A stretch of DNA of 64,000 bases from Myroides albus. Lineage in GTDB: Bacteria > Bacteroidota > Bacteroidia > Flavobacteriales > Flavobacteriaceae. Of this stretch, positions 18,598-27,031 are shown piece by piece (position 1 is the first letter of the stretch; each line of letters begins with the position of its first letter). Under the pieces are notes generated by a model. That model did no database searches. It had not been told where the DNA came from and was given only the letters and a program-made list of their open reading frames with translations. The DNA lies in assembly GCF_009711045.1 (NCBI RefSeq), contig NZ_WMJX01000010.1, positions 42,442 to 106,441 on the forward strand, written 5' to 3'. The position numbers and the translations under genes are program-made.

Positions 18598-19713
18598 ATG
18601 ATAAAGATTATAGAAGCTCAAAGCAAAAAGGAAATAGCTGATTTTGTCAAATTCCCTTTTAAACTTTATAAGAACAATCCTTATTGGGTCCCTCCCATCA
18701 TAAAAGAAGAAATAAAGAGTTTCGATCTGAAAAATGACATATTCAAAAGTGTTGATGTAAAATTCTTCTTAGCGTATAAAAACAACGAAATTGTAGGCCG
18801 TGTTGCTTGTTGTATTAACTGGACAGAAGTAAACGATTTACACAAGAGCAAAGTCAGATTTGGATGGCTTGAGATGATTGATGATATCGAAGTTACTAAA
18901 GCGTTAATTCAAGTCGTTAAAGAGTTCGGAAAAACCCATAAAATGAACTATATAGAAGGCCCTATGGGATTTTCTAATATGGATAAAGCAGGAATGCTAA
19001 CAAAGGGGTTTGACTATATTGCTACCATGATCGGGATATACAATCCTGAATACTACCCTATACACCTTGAACAATTAGGCTTTAAACCTGAAGCTGAATG
19101 GATAGAATACAAATTAGACAAGACACTCTATAACGAAGGAAAATTAACTAAGATGGCCAGTTTGATAGAAAGTCGCTATAATGTAAAAGCACTTGAATTC
19201 AAAACGACAAAAGAGCTAATGCCTTATGTGAATGAAATGTTCGCTCTTTTAAACAAAACATATGCTGACCTACAAAGTTTTGTTCCTATACAAGATTTTC
19301 AAATTGAGCATTATAAAGAAAAATACCTTCAATTCATCCACCCCGATTTCATCTCTTGTATCATGGATGAAAACAATAAGATGATTGCATTTGCCATCAC
19401 TATGCCGTCATTCTCTAAAGCATTTCAAAAAGCAAATGGCAAATTATTCCCATTCGGTTTTTTACATTTACTTAAAGCCATAAGAAAGAACAATCATGCA
19501 GAGTTTTATCTTATAGGAGTAGATCCAGAATACAGAAGTAAGGGAATTACTGCAGTTATATTTAGAGAAATATATGACTGTTTCAAAAAACACAATATTG
19601 AATTCATAGAAACCAATCCTCTTTTAATTGAAAACAATAAAATTCAATTGTTATGGAAAAACTTAAATCCAATCATTCACAAAGAACGAAAAACCTTTAG
19701 ATTAGATTTATAA
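18598..19713 (+). CDS. GNAT-fold protein of the YghO-like type
   Basis: The 371-residue protein has an N-terminal part with FPFKLYKNNPYWVPP and EIVGRVACCIN, and a C-terminal acetyl-CoA-binding-like motif (FYLIGVDPEYRSKGITAVIFRE, about residues 305-325) followed by a typical GNAT beta strand. It looks like two GNAT-like halves, as in YghO-type proteins. The substrate is unknown. It is separated from the preceding gene by 64 bases that hold a promoter-like element. Confidence 0.7.
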   Translation: MIKIIEAQSKKEIADFVKFPFKLYKNNPYWVPPIIKEEIKSFDLKNDIFKSVDVKFFLAYKNNEIVGRVACCINWTEVNDLHKSKVRFGWLEMIDDIEVTKALIQVVKEFGKTHKMNYIEGPMGFSNMDKAGMLTKGFDYIATMIGIYNPEYYPIHLEQLGFKPEAEWIEYKLDKTLYNEGKLTKMASLIESRYNVKALEFKTTKELMPYVNEMFALLNKTYADLQSFVPIQDFQIEHYKEKYLQFIHPDFISCIMDENNKMIAFAITMPSFSKAFQKANGKLFPFGFLHLLKAIRKNNHAEFYLIGVDPEYRSKGITAVIFREIYDCFKKHNIEFIETNPLLIENNKIQLLWKNLNPIIHKERKTFRLDL

Positions 19714-19910
19714 AAATATAAAAGACTCTCATTTTTTAACATTTTATCCAAATAAGATATTTGAATTATCCATTTAAGATAACTAATGTTAATTTAAAGA
19801 AATAACAACATATAATTAAATAAAATATCCTACATTAGCTATAGGAAATCAGAAAAATACAAATAACTATTACTTTTACTACAATTAAAACTATGGTTTC
19901 CTAAAACATT

Positions 19911-19949
19911 AAATTGAACTCTCAACACTTGACGAGTTCAATTTTTTTT
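19911..19949 (+). terminator. Terminator-like hairpin downstream of the 18598 gene
   Basis: AAATTGAACTC pairs exactly with GAGTTCAATTT across a 12-base loop, followed by a T tract. It lies 197 bases after the stop codon, so it may end a long 3' UTR or a small RNA. Confidence 0.7.
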
Positions 19950-20084
19950 ATCTATACTTGAACAAGAAAACTTTCACATCAGCTCTTATGCACAAATTTA
20001 GAACTATAGATAAAGTTCAACCATCACTATTCCAGAATTCATTTAGAGATGATATCTCTTTCTAAAAATAGTAGCCCTTATACT

Positions 20085-20166
20085 TATGTTTTAGAGCGAA
20101 TGAAAGAGATATGAAGTAGAATTGCTTTATAGTATTTAGCTAAAGGAAATCAGTGTTTAAATAGCA
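20085..20166 (+). repeat. Dispersed intergenic repeat, copy 1
   Basis: This stretch matches 41317-41398 along about 60 bases, with six substitutions and two single-base gaps by my alignment (shared core AGATATGAA, TAGAATTGCTTT, GTATTT, GCTAA). Neither copy lies in a gene. No terminal inverted repeats or target duplication are evident. Confidence 0.65.
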
Positions 20167-20186
20167 GAATAAAAAATAGTACTTTC

Positions 20187-20289
20187 CTTGGGCTTTCTTG
20201 CACTTTTCTTGCGGTATCCTTGCACTTTTGTCCACAAAAAGGGGGGTTTCTCGAAGAAAACCCCTAGTATCCCCCTAGAATCCCCTAAG
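20187..20289. repeat. 11-bp-phased convergent repeat array, locus 1
   Basis: On the top strand CTTG cores begin at 20187, 20197, 20208 and 20219 (CTTGCACTTTT occurs twice). On the bottom strand CT-initiated units, three of them with a GGGG core, begin at 20289, 20278, 20267 and 20256, exactly 11 apart. The two blocks point toward each other across about 25 bases. The first block also contains GCACTTTTCTT, nearly complementary to AAGAAAGTGC at the far end. The same layout recurs at 59714-59782 with a different core. Confidence 0.65.
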
Positions 20290-21026
20290 AAAGTGCGACC
20301 AAAACAGCACCTGTTCACATCGTTAATAAAAGTAGTTGAGAGCTATAGCTCCAAAAAGCGCACTAACAGATAGCCGCATTGACAGATATGGATTTCCACA
20401 ATCATTCTTCCCTTAAAAGTAGAGCTATAATTTTGTCAACAATGCTTTTGTGTTTGCCGTATTAAAGTACTCAACGAAATACACTGATAAACCTATAGTC
20501 AATATTACTTTACTGTCCATCATCGAACAAAGTTCCTTCTTTACACTTTCCGCACTTACTTTGCACCTTAAACGACTCTTACCAATTTATGTGATACAAA
20601 TGAGGGTAAACTATAATACCATGAGCCAACATTAAATTCTCTCTCACTTATAGCCTATTAGCAATCCTGTTTCTCTCTCAATATTGGTGATTACAAGAAA
20701 ACAAGACCAATAGTCAATAAATCCAATTGATATTTAGTCAAAAAGCAGATTAGAACACCTTAAGACATTTCGCAAACAAGTACTAAAACAGAATTCTCAC
20801 CTTAAAAAAGCATCAGCTCCATTCGCCTATAAAACCTACAAGTAATCCAAATACAACACTGTGATATAAGTTCATACATCAGCATTGCATAATTCATAGC
20901 TTCCACCTCATCTATCCCCCGTATTCTTCAACGTAAACCAACAAACAGCAGCCCTATAGTATTTTATACCTTTCTGTAAAAAAACACACTATAATACAAC
21001 CATACAACTCAACGTACTACAATAAA

Positions 21027-21056
21027 AAAATCATCCTAAACAATTAGAATGATTTT
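21027..21056 (-). terminator. Secondary hairpin past dnaN
   Basis: AAAATCAT-CCTAA pairs with TTAG-AATGATTTT (one mismatch) around ACAA, with a T tract on the minus strand. It lies behind the main dnaN terminator and could be a backup. Confidence 0.55.
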
Positions 21057-21065
21057 CATAGTACC

Positions 21066-21097
21066 AAAAAAAGGGTTTACGATTTGTAAACCCTTTT
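21066..21097 (-). terminator. Main terminator of dnaN
   Basis: AAAAGGGTTTAC pairs exactly with GTAAACCCTTTT around a 5-base loop, with seven T residues following on the minus strand, 17 bases past the stop codon. Confidence 0.9.
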
Positions 21098-21113
21098 ATA
21101 TATTCTTATTTTT

Positions 21114-22232
21114 CTAGTTATTCAACATAACTGGCATTACTAACATTGTAACAGATTCTCCATCTTCTAATCCATCAACAGGTGTTAAGATTCCCGCTCT
21201 ATTTGGCAAAGACATTTCTAAGAGAATATCGTCTGATTGAAGATTGTTCAACATCTCAACAAGAAAACGTGAATTAAACCCAATCTGCATATCATCACCT
21301 TGATAATCACATGTCAATCGCTCATCAGCCTTGTTTGAATAATCGATATCTTCAGCAGAAATGTTTAATTCTGTACCTGCTACTTTTAATCTAATTTGAT
21401 GTGTAGTCTTATTAGCATAAATAGAAACACGACGAACTGAATTTAAAAATTGTACTCTATTAATTAATAGTTTATTTGGATTTTCCTTTGGTATTACTGC
21501 TTCGTAATTTGGATACTTACCATCTATTAATCGACAAGTCAATGAATAATTATCAAAGTAAAACTGTGCATTAGATTCATTAAACTCGATCGTTACATCT
21601 GCTCCAGAAGACATTAAAATATTCTTTAATATAGTCAATGGCTTTTTAGGCATAATGAAACTTGCTTCATTTGAAGAAGAAATATCAGATCTTGAATATT
21701 TCACCAATTTATGAGCATCAGTAGCAACAAATATTAATCCAGAAGGAGAAAACTGAAAGAATACTCCTGACATTACTGGACGCAAATCATCATTACCTGC
21801 AGCAAATATAGTTTTGCTAATCGCAGTTGCTAAAACTCCTGCTGGCACCTCCGTTTTTGAAGGATCTTCTAAAGACTCAGCTTTTGGAAACTCCTCTCCT
21901 TGAGCATAAGCCAATACATATTTACCAACATCTGAACTTATTTCAATTGTATTGTTTTCCTTCACTGAGAAAGTCAATGGTTGCTCTGGAAACGTTTTTA
22001 ACGTCTCTAACAACAACTTAGCTGGTACAGCTATACTTCCTTGACTTGTTGATTCAATCTCTAATGTAGCTGACATTGTTGTCTCTAAATCAGAAGCAGA
22101 AACCTTTAATATATTATTATCTAATTCAAATAAAAAATTATCTAAAATATGTAAGGTATTACTACTATTGATAACACTACCCAAAACCTGTAGCTGTTTT
22201 AACAAGTAGGAACTCGATACTATAAATTTCAT
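21114..22232 (-). CDS. dnaN: DNA polymerase III beta sliding clamp
   Basis: The 372-residue protein has the three repeated clamp domains of about 120 residues. It starts MKFIVSSSYLLKQLQ and includes FAAGNDDLRPVMSGVFF in the second domain and YKLIDGKYPNY-type CRLIDGKYPNYEAVIP. The C terminus ends MPVMLNN, forming part of the peptide-binding groove. It tethers polymerase to DNA. Here it lies next to gldG and not dnaA, a normal arrangement in flavobacteria. An exact promoter box is upstream, so it is probably transcribed on its own. Confidence 0.97.
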   Translation of the reverse strand: MKFIVSSSYLLKQLQVLGSVINSSNTLHILDNFLFELDNNILKVSASDLETTMSATLEIESTSQGSIAVPAKLLLETLKTFPEQPLTFSVKENNTIEISSDVGKYVLAYAQGEEFPKAESLEDPSKTEVPAGVLATAISKTIFAAGNDDLRPVMSGVFFQFSPSGLIFVATDAHKLVKYSRSDISSSNEASFIMPKKPLTILKNILMSSGADVTIEFNESNAQFYFDNYSLTCRLIDGKYPNYEAVIPKENPNKLLINRVQFLNSVRRVSIYANKTTHQIRLKVAGTELNISAEDIDYSNKADERLTCDYQGDDMQIGFNSRFLVEMLNNLQSDDILLEMSLPNRAGILTPVDGLEDGESVTMLVMPVMLNN

Positions 22233-22270
22233 ATTACAATTATTTAACTCCGCAAAGTGCTTTATAGCTA

Positions 22271-22278
22271 CAAATATA
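22271..22278 (-). promoter_or_regulatory. -7 box for dnaN
   Basis: The minus strand reads TATATTTG, an exact TAnnTTTG match, 38 bases before the dnaN ATG. Confidence 0.5.
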
Positions 22279-22312
22279 TCGGATTATTATTAATAATAAA
22301 AGTGATTTTGTC

Positions 22313-23998
22313 TTACTTTTTCTCAAAAATGCGTTTTTTCAAAACTAAAAAAACAATTGAAAAAATGACAACAATCAGTATTGGTAAGATTAAAGCTAAC
22401 ATTTGAATTTTTGTATAATTCTGATACACTTTAACTTTGTCCATCATTGGGAATCTAACTTCTTTGGTACGAAGCTGTATCAACCCACTATCATCTAATA
22501 AGAAATCAACTGAATTCATCAATAACTCCTTATTCCCATATAATTTATTAGTCCATTTATCATATCCTAACTCCATGGGAGCACCTCTCTGATCCAATTG
22601 ATTCTTTGCTAAATTACCATCTGAGAAGACAATTATTTTATTTTGTAGCCCCTTCTCTTTGAAATCACTCATTTGAAAAGGCAATACTCTATTCTGAAAA
22701 ACAGATCTAAAATCTCCTTCTAATAAGACTCCTAAAATATAGTTTCCTTTTCCTTCATATACCTCTGGTCCTACCTGTTCGTTTAAAACATCAAGACTTA
22801 TCTCAATAGGAGTTCCTACGGTTGACGAGTATTTTGAAGATTGCAATAAAACTGTCTTAGCAATGTTGTTTTTTAAAGTATCTATTGGCGATACGAAATC
22901 AAACTTAACTCCTTCTATATTTTTTATTATTGGATGTTTCCCCTCTGGATAAACAAAAGGAGAAAATTTCCAAATAAAATCCCCATACTGCGTCTCACTT
23001 CCTTGTTTTCCTATTGCTAATTTAATTGGAGCACCTATTTCATCTTTAACCAAGACAGGGTTTATTCTAACACCATATTTAAACAACATTTCCCCTAAAC
23101 TTTGGTCTTTAGCATAAGCTAACATATTACCTGTAGCACGCAAACTATCAAAATCTGCTTGAACTTGATCTAACATAAAAATAGCCTTACCTCCACTGAC
23201 AATATATTGATCAACTACTTGAATTTGTTTGTCTGTGAAATTTTTATGAGGCTTTGCTATTAAAGTTAAATCATATTCCTTCAGCTCATTTAAAGTCTTT
23301 ACTGGATTACTTGCAACTGAATCTAAAGTAAAAGGAGCTATATAATAACTCTCTTTTAAAGATAATAATAAATCTGCAATATATACATCTTCTAATTCGT
23401 CATTTCCTCTTAAAACAGCTATTTTCTTTTGCTTCTCTTTTATTACCTTTTGTATTGCATCAATAAAAGCATATTCCAAGTGCTGAACAGAAGTCAATAC
23501 TTTTTCTTCCGTATTCGCTCCTAACATATTTTTCAACAACTGAACTTTGGATGCCTTTTCTCCCCTCGAGACAATCGCCCACGGTAAAACCACTTGCTGG
23601 GTTTGAGTCCCTTTATCATTTACCGTGATAGAAACAGGTTTAATTCCATACTGAACAAGTTCATTCAAAACCTCCTCACTACCATTAGCCTCATCTAAAG
23701 GGTTTACAAATTGAAACTTTACATTCGAATTTACAAGTTCAAACTCCTCTAATAGTTGACGCGTTTCTAATTGTAACCTTCTAAACTCACCTGGAAATTT
23801 TCCTTCTAAAAAAACATCAATTATAATGGGGTTTTCAACCTGTTCTAATAATTTCACTGTTGCTTCTGACAAGGTATACCGTTTATCTTGTGTTAAATCG
23901 AATCGCTTGTAAACAAGACCTCCTATCAAATTGAGCAACACAATCACAACAATACATTGCAACAGTACTTTTAGATTTTTACTTAAATTACTTTTCAT
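22313..23998 (-). CDS. gldG: Gliding motility ABC transporter auxiliary protein GldG
   Basis: The 561-residue protein has one N-terminal membrane segment (about 11-31), a large periplasmic region with the DUF4350/ABC_transp_aux fold (IDVFLEGKFPGEFRRL near residue 60; IFMLDQVQAD near 270), and a C-terminal membrane segment (about 531-553). GldG with GldF and the ATPase GldA is needed for gliding in Flavobacterium johnsoniae. gldA is not in the window. The start overlaps the gldF stop by one base (TAATG on the minus strand), indicating coupling. Confidence 0.95.
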   Translation of the reverse strand: MKSNLSKNLKVLLQCIVVIVLLNLIGGLVYKRFDLTQDKRYTLSEATVKLLEQVENPIIIDVFLEGKFPGEFRRLQLETRQLLEEFELVNSNVKFQFVNPLDEANGSEEVLNELVQYGIKPVSITVNDKGTQTQQVVLPWAIVSRGEKASKVQLLKNMLGANTEEKVLTSVQHLEYAFIDAIQKVIKEKQKKIAVLRGNDELEDVYIADLLLSLKESYYIAPFTLDSVASNPVKTLNELKEYDLTLIAKPHKNFTDKQIQVVDQYIVSGGKAIFMLDQVQADFDSLRATGNMLAYAKDQSLGEMLFKYGVRINPVLVKDEIGAPIKLAIGKQGSETQYGDFIWKFSPFVYPEGKHPIIKNIEGVKFDFVSPIDTLKNNIAKTVLLQSSKYSSTVGTPIEISLDVLNEQVGPEVYEGKGNYILGVLLEGDFRSVFQNRVLPFQMSDFKEKGLQNKIIVFSDGNLAKNQLDQRGAPMELGYDKWTNKLYGNKELLMNSVDFLLDDSGLIQLRTKEVRFPMMDKVKVYQNYTKIQMLALILPILIVVIFSIVFLVLKKRIFEKK

Positions 23999-24717
23999 TA
24001 TTTGCGCAATGTTTTTATTTTAGAAACTGTCATACTTAAAAATAAAAAAGCGATTGAAACAAAGTATATTAAATCTCTTGTATCTATCACCCCCCTAGAA
24101 ATACTTCTAAAATGATATTGTACTCCAAATTTCTCTACGAATGTACTCTGCATTAAGCCTGCTAAAGCATCTATTCCCAAAGAGAAAAACAGACACAACC
24201 CCACTCCTAATATAAAAGAAACTATTTGGTTTTCTGATAAGGCAGAAGCAAATATTCCCATCGCTCCATACGCAGCAGAGAGAAACAATAATCCAAAATA
24301 AGATCCAAGTACACTTCCCATATCAAATTCTTGCCCAGGCAAGAGATAACTCTCTAAAAAGTAGACATATATAACAGTAGGTAATATCGACAAGAAAATC
24401 AAAAACAATATTCCAAAATACTTGCCTAAAACAATTTGCCAAACAGAAAGGGGTTTAGTTAGTAACAACTCTATTGTCCCCTGCTTTATTTCCTCTGACA
24501 AACTTTTCATTGAAACAGCTGGAATTAAAAAAGTTAAGACCAAAGGAGCTAAATAAAAAAACGGAGCTAAATCCGCAAAATTACTTTGCAATATATTGTA
24601 AGTTCCATCAAAAAACCAAAGCATTAAGCCATTGATCAATAAAAATACGATGATAACTAAATACCCTGTCAAACTACTTAAAAAAGAGCGGATTTCCATT
24701 AAACAGATGGCTTTCAT
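23998..24717 (-). CDS. gldF: Gliding motility ABC transporter permease GldF
   Basis: The 239-residue protein has six predicted membrane segments and the ABC-2 permease pattern (SLSEEIKQGTIELLLTKPLSVWQIVLGK, residues ~68-95 in short motifs). It is the permease partner of GldG. It lies 10 bases after the small monooxygenase-fold gene and overlaps gldG by one base, so the order SAM hydrolase, ABM, gldF, gldG looks like one operon. Presence of GldFG does not prove gliding; some non-gliding relatives keep these genes. Confidence 0.94.
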   Translation of the reverse strand: MKAICLMEIRSFLSSLTGYLVIIVFLLINGLMLWFFDGTYNILQSNFADLAPFFYLAPLVLTFLIPAVSMKSLSEEIKQGTIELLLTKPLSVWQIVLGKYFGILFLIFLSILPTVIYVYFLESYLLPGQEFDMGSVLGSYFGLLFLSAAYGAMGIFASALSENQIVSFILGVGLCLFFSLGIDALAGLMQSTFVEKFGVQYHFRSISRGVIDTRDLIYFVSIAFLFLSMTVSKIKTLRK

Positions 24718-24727
24718 TCTTAATATC

Positions 24728-25024
24728 TTATTTAACTGTTACTAATCTATCTACACTCCAAGCTTCTGCTTTTTCACTAAAAAGCGTTTTGACAAAAGGC
24801 CAAACTTCTTTAAAAGTACTTGAATGCCTGTAAGTATCTAAATCTTGCTCTGTATCCCAGTAGCTATATGTAAAAAAAATATTCTTTATATGCTTGTCCT
24901 GATACAACTCCAAGAAAGTACAACCTGGTTGATTCCTCACAACACTCTTTATTTCTTCAAAGTAATTCACGAATTCCTCTACCTTATCTTCGTGAAAAGT
25001 AAGCTTTACGATTCTAATAAACAT
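24728..25024 (-). CDS. Antibiotic biosynthesis monooxygenase (ABM) domain protein
   Basis: The 98-residue protein is a single ABM/dimeric alpha-beta barrel domain: FIRIVKLTFHEDKVEEFV at the start, then GCTFLELYQDK and FTYSYWDTEQDLDTYRHS. Such domains dimerise; members include quinol or heme-related oxygenases and many of unknown role. No cofactor residue can be assigned. It is 14 bases after the SAM hydroxide adenosyltransferase gene and 10 before gldF, a small gene inside the gld operon. Confidence 0.85.
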   Translation of the reverse strand: MFIRIVKLTFHEDKVEEFVNYFEEIKSVVRNQPGCTFLELYQDKHIKNIFFTYSYWDTEQDLDTYRHSSTFKEVWPFVKTLFSEKAEAWSVDRLVTVK

Positions 25025-25038
25025 CCTTAATTATTTTG

Positions 25039-25875
25039 TTATGTAATAGGTTCAACGGCAAATTCTATTGATATATTGTCATGTAGTTGAAGACTTAATA
25101 ATGTTCTTGGAGATCCACCCGGATTATTAGGCCTAGAATAAAAGATTGTAATCACAAGTAAATCAAGGTCATTAAAAACAGCTAATAAATCACCCGCTCT
25201 ATCTTTGAGCGTCATACTCTCTGTGACTTTAAAATCTGCATAGTATTTATTTAGTCGCGATATGCTATTGCTCTTAACGCGAATAACAAAGTCTTTTCCT
25301 CGGCCAATTTTATCAAATGCTTCCTTGGTGATATTAGTAATCAAATTGCCATAGGTGTCTTCATAGACAATTTTACCTGAGATTCTATTATCCTCTAAAA
25401 TTAAAGAATCACTAATTCGATTTAATTTAGTTAAGCTCTCAACCTCAACCCCTAAACTTTTAAGCTTTCTTCCTTCAGATAACTGATAAGCACAATACAC
25501 AAATAAATCATTTGATCTCAAACTTCCATCATTGTGAATGTAAACAGCACTTTCAAATCCATCAGAAGATAGCAATTGGGTTAAGACACCATTGTCTACT
25601 GTAATAAAATAATGCCCATTGTATTTCATACACACCGCGGGCGTACTTTCAGAAATAAAAGCATCTACAGCAACAATGTGAATTGTTCCTTTTGGAAAAT
25701 TATTATAAGTGGCAGCAATAACAAAACCAGCTTCTTCTATATTATAACTAGTTATTCCATGTGATATATCTACTATATTACAATTAGAAATATTTGAATA
25801 AATCTTTCCCTTCAATGCGCCAACATAATAATCTTTGTATCCAAAATCAGTCGTCAATGTAATTATCTTTTGCAT
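25039..25875 (-). CDS. SAM hydroxide adenosyltransferase (DUF62)
   Basis: The 278-residue protein belongs to the duf62/SAM hydrolase family: ITLTTDFGYKDYYVGALKG at the N terminus with the catalytic-type Asp, VDAFISES and the YEDTYGNLITNI stretch of the C-terminal domain. Characterised members hydrolyse S-adenosylmethionine to adenosine and methionine using hydroxide as nucleophile, and are related to fluorinases. It is the first gene of the unit leading into gldF-gldG. Its promoter faces that of phoH. Confidence 0.9.
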   Translation of the reverse strand: MQKIITLTTDFGYKDYYVGALKGKIYSNISNCNIVDISHGITSYNIEEAGFVIAATYNNFPKGTIHIVAVDAFISESTPAVCMKYNGHYFITVDNGVLTQLLSSDGFESAVYIHNDGSLRSNDLFVYCAYQLSEGRKLKSLGVEVESLTKLNRISDSLILEDNRISGKIVYEDTYGNLITNITKEAFDKIGRGKDFVIRVKSNSISRLNKYYADFKVTESMTLKDRAGDLLAVFNDLDLLVITIFYSRPNNPGGSPRTLLSLQLHDNISIEFAVEPIT

Positions 25876-25919
25876 TGTAAATTTTTAGTATAATTTTTAG
25901 AAGAGTCGAATTTTTATAG

Positions 25920-25927
25920 TAGCTTTG
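25920..25927 (+). promoter_or_regulatory. Possible -7 box for phoH
   Basis: TAGCTTTG fits TAnnTTTG, 44 bases before the TTG start of phoH. It is separated by 5 bases from an oppositely directed box, so the two start sites would overlap. Confidence 0.4.
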
Positions 25928-25932
25928 AGATA

Positions 25933-25940
25933 CAAAATTA
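25933..25940 (-). promoter_or_regulatory. -7 box for the SAM hydroxide adenosyltransferase operon
   Basis: The minus strand reads TAATTTTG (TAnnTTTG), 57 bases upstream of the start codon at 25875. Confidence 0.4.
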
Positions 25941-25971
25941 TGTTATTTTTTTTAATTAATTCTCATAGGTA

Positions 25972-26961
25972 TTGAACGAAAGAGTAATTGAACTTACAGA
26001 ATTTAGCCCAAAAGACTTTTGGGGGCCACAAGATATTCATTTAGACTTACTTAAAAAGCTCTATCCAAAAATCAAAATAGTTGCTCGTGGCGGAATCATA
26101 AAAATATTTGGAGACCCAGAAATTTTAGATGAATTTGAAAAGCGATTTGACAGACTCATCAAGTATTTTGCAAGATACAATAGAATTGATGAAAATGCAA
26201 TTGAACGAATCGTCATGGACAATGGACCACAGATTATGAATCCTGCTGATGACATCTTAGTTCATGGTGTATCAGGCAAGCTAATCAAAGCGTTAACCCC
26301 TAATCAACAAAAACTCGTCAAGTTTGTAGAGAAAAATGACATGGTATTTGCCATTGGACCTGCTGGTACAGGAAAAACCTATACAGGTGTCGCTCTTGCC
26401 GTAAGAGCCCTAAAAAACAAAGAAGTAAAGCGAATTATTCTAACTCGCCCTGCTGTAGAAGCTGGAGAAAACTTAGGTTTCTTACCTGGTGACATGAAAG
26501 ATAAGCTTGATCCTTATATGCAACCCCTTTATGATGCATTACGAGACATGCTTCCTCCTCAAACCTTAGATGATTACATACTCAAAGGCGTAATTCAAAT
26601 TGCTCCATTAGCTTTTATGCGTGGCCGTACATTAGACAATGCTTTTGTTATCTTAGATGAAGCTCAAAACACTACGCACTCACAAATGAAAATGTTTTTA
26701 ACTCGAATGGGAAAAAGTGCTAAATTCATCATCACTGGAGATCCTGGTCAAATCGACTTACCGAGAAAAGTATCGTCTGGGTTAAAAGAGGCGTTATACA
26801 TTCTAAAAGACGTCGAGGGCATAGGGATTTTGTACTTAGACGACAAGGACATTGTCAGACATCGCTTAGTGAAAAAGATTGTCGATGCCTATAGAAAAAG
26901 TGAAGAAAGACCAGATCAAATGTCTTTTGAAGAACTAAAGAAGATGGAAACAAAACAGTAA
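25972..26961 (+). CDS. phoH: PhoH-family ATPase (PhoH-like)
   Basis: The 329-residue protein has a P-loop GPAGTGKT (residues 129-136), the following ILTRPAVEAGENLGFLPGD, and Walker B FVILDEAQN. The N-terminal ~110 residues form the usual PhoH N domain. PhoH-like (YbeZ) proteins are ATPases associated with ribosome and RNA metabolism. The frame begins at a TTG; the N-terminal sequence NERVIELTE matches the family start and no ATG lies near, so TTG is chosen. A terminator follows at once. Confidence 0.94.
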   Translation: MNERVIELTEFSPKDFWGPQDIHLDLLKKLYPKIKIVARGGIIKIFGDPEILDEFEKRFDRLIKYFARYNRIDENAIERIVMDNGPQIMNPADDILVHGVSGKLIKALTPNQQKLVKFVEKNDMVFAIGPAGTGKTYTGVALAVRALKNKEVKRIILTRPAVEAGENLGFLPGDMKDKLDPYMQPLYDALRDMLPPQTLDDYILKGVIQIAPLAFMRGRTLDNAFVILDEAQNTTHSQMKMFLTRMGKSAKFIITGDPGQIDLPRKVSSGLKEALYILKDVEGIGILYLDDKDIVRHRLVKKIVDAYRKSEERPDQMSFEELKKMETKQ

Positions 26962-26966
26962 AATAC

Positions 26967-27000
26967 AAAAAAGGGAAACTTAATAAGTCTCCCTTTTATT
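26967..27000 (+). terminator. Terminator of phoH
   Basis: AAAAGGGA-ACTT pairs with AAGT-TCCCTTTT with one internal mismatch, followed by ATTTTG. It starts 6 bases after the stop and separates phoH from the convergent lipoprotein gene. Confidence 0.7.
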
Positions 27001-27031
27001 TTGTATTTCATCACCCTATTAAAGGCTTTAA

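Larger units (their letters stand above)
19714..21026. other. 1.3-kb gap without convincing genes
   Basis: Both strands lack an open frame with protein-like composition; the longest frames (about 61 codons) have no recognisable motif. The interval holds a terminator-like hairpin (19911-19949), one copy of a dispersed repeat (20085-20166), and an 11-bp-phased array (20187-20289). From 20300 to 21026 I see nothing that repeats or folds strongly. The compositional drift and many stops would fit decayed sequence. Confidence 0.55.

Noticed and set aside
20187..20289. CRISPR array
   Set aside because: Units are 11 bp with no spacers of 30 or more bases, and no cas genes are present.
20188..20373. 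Open frame of 61 codons on the plus strand
   Set aside because: Also read through a phased array; low complexity, no conserved motif, no box upstream.
20450..20635. Short frame in the 1.4-kb gap
   Set aside because: Composition is not protein-like, and no start signal or neighbour supports it.
22313..25875. A complete GldA-GldF-GldG transporter
   Set aside because: Only GldF and GldG are here; the ATPase gene is not in the window, and the small neighbours are not ATPases.
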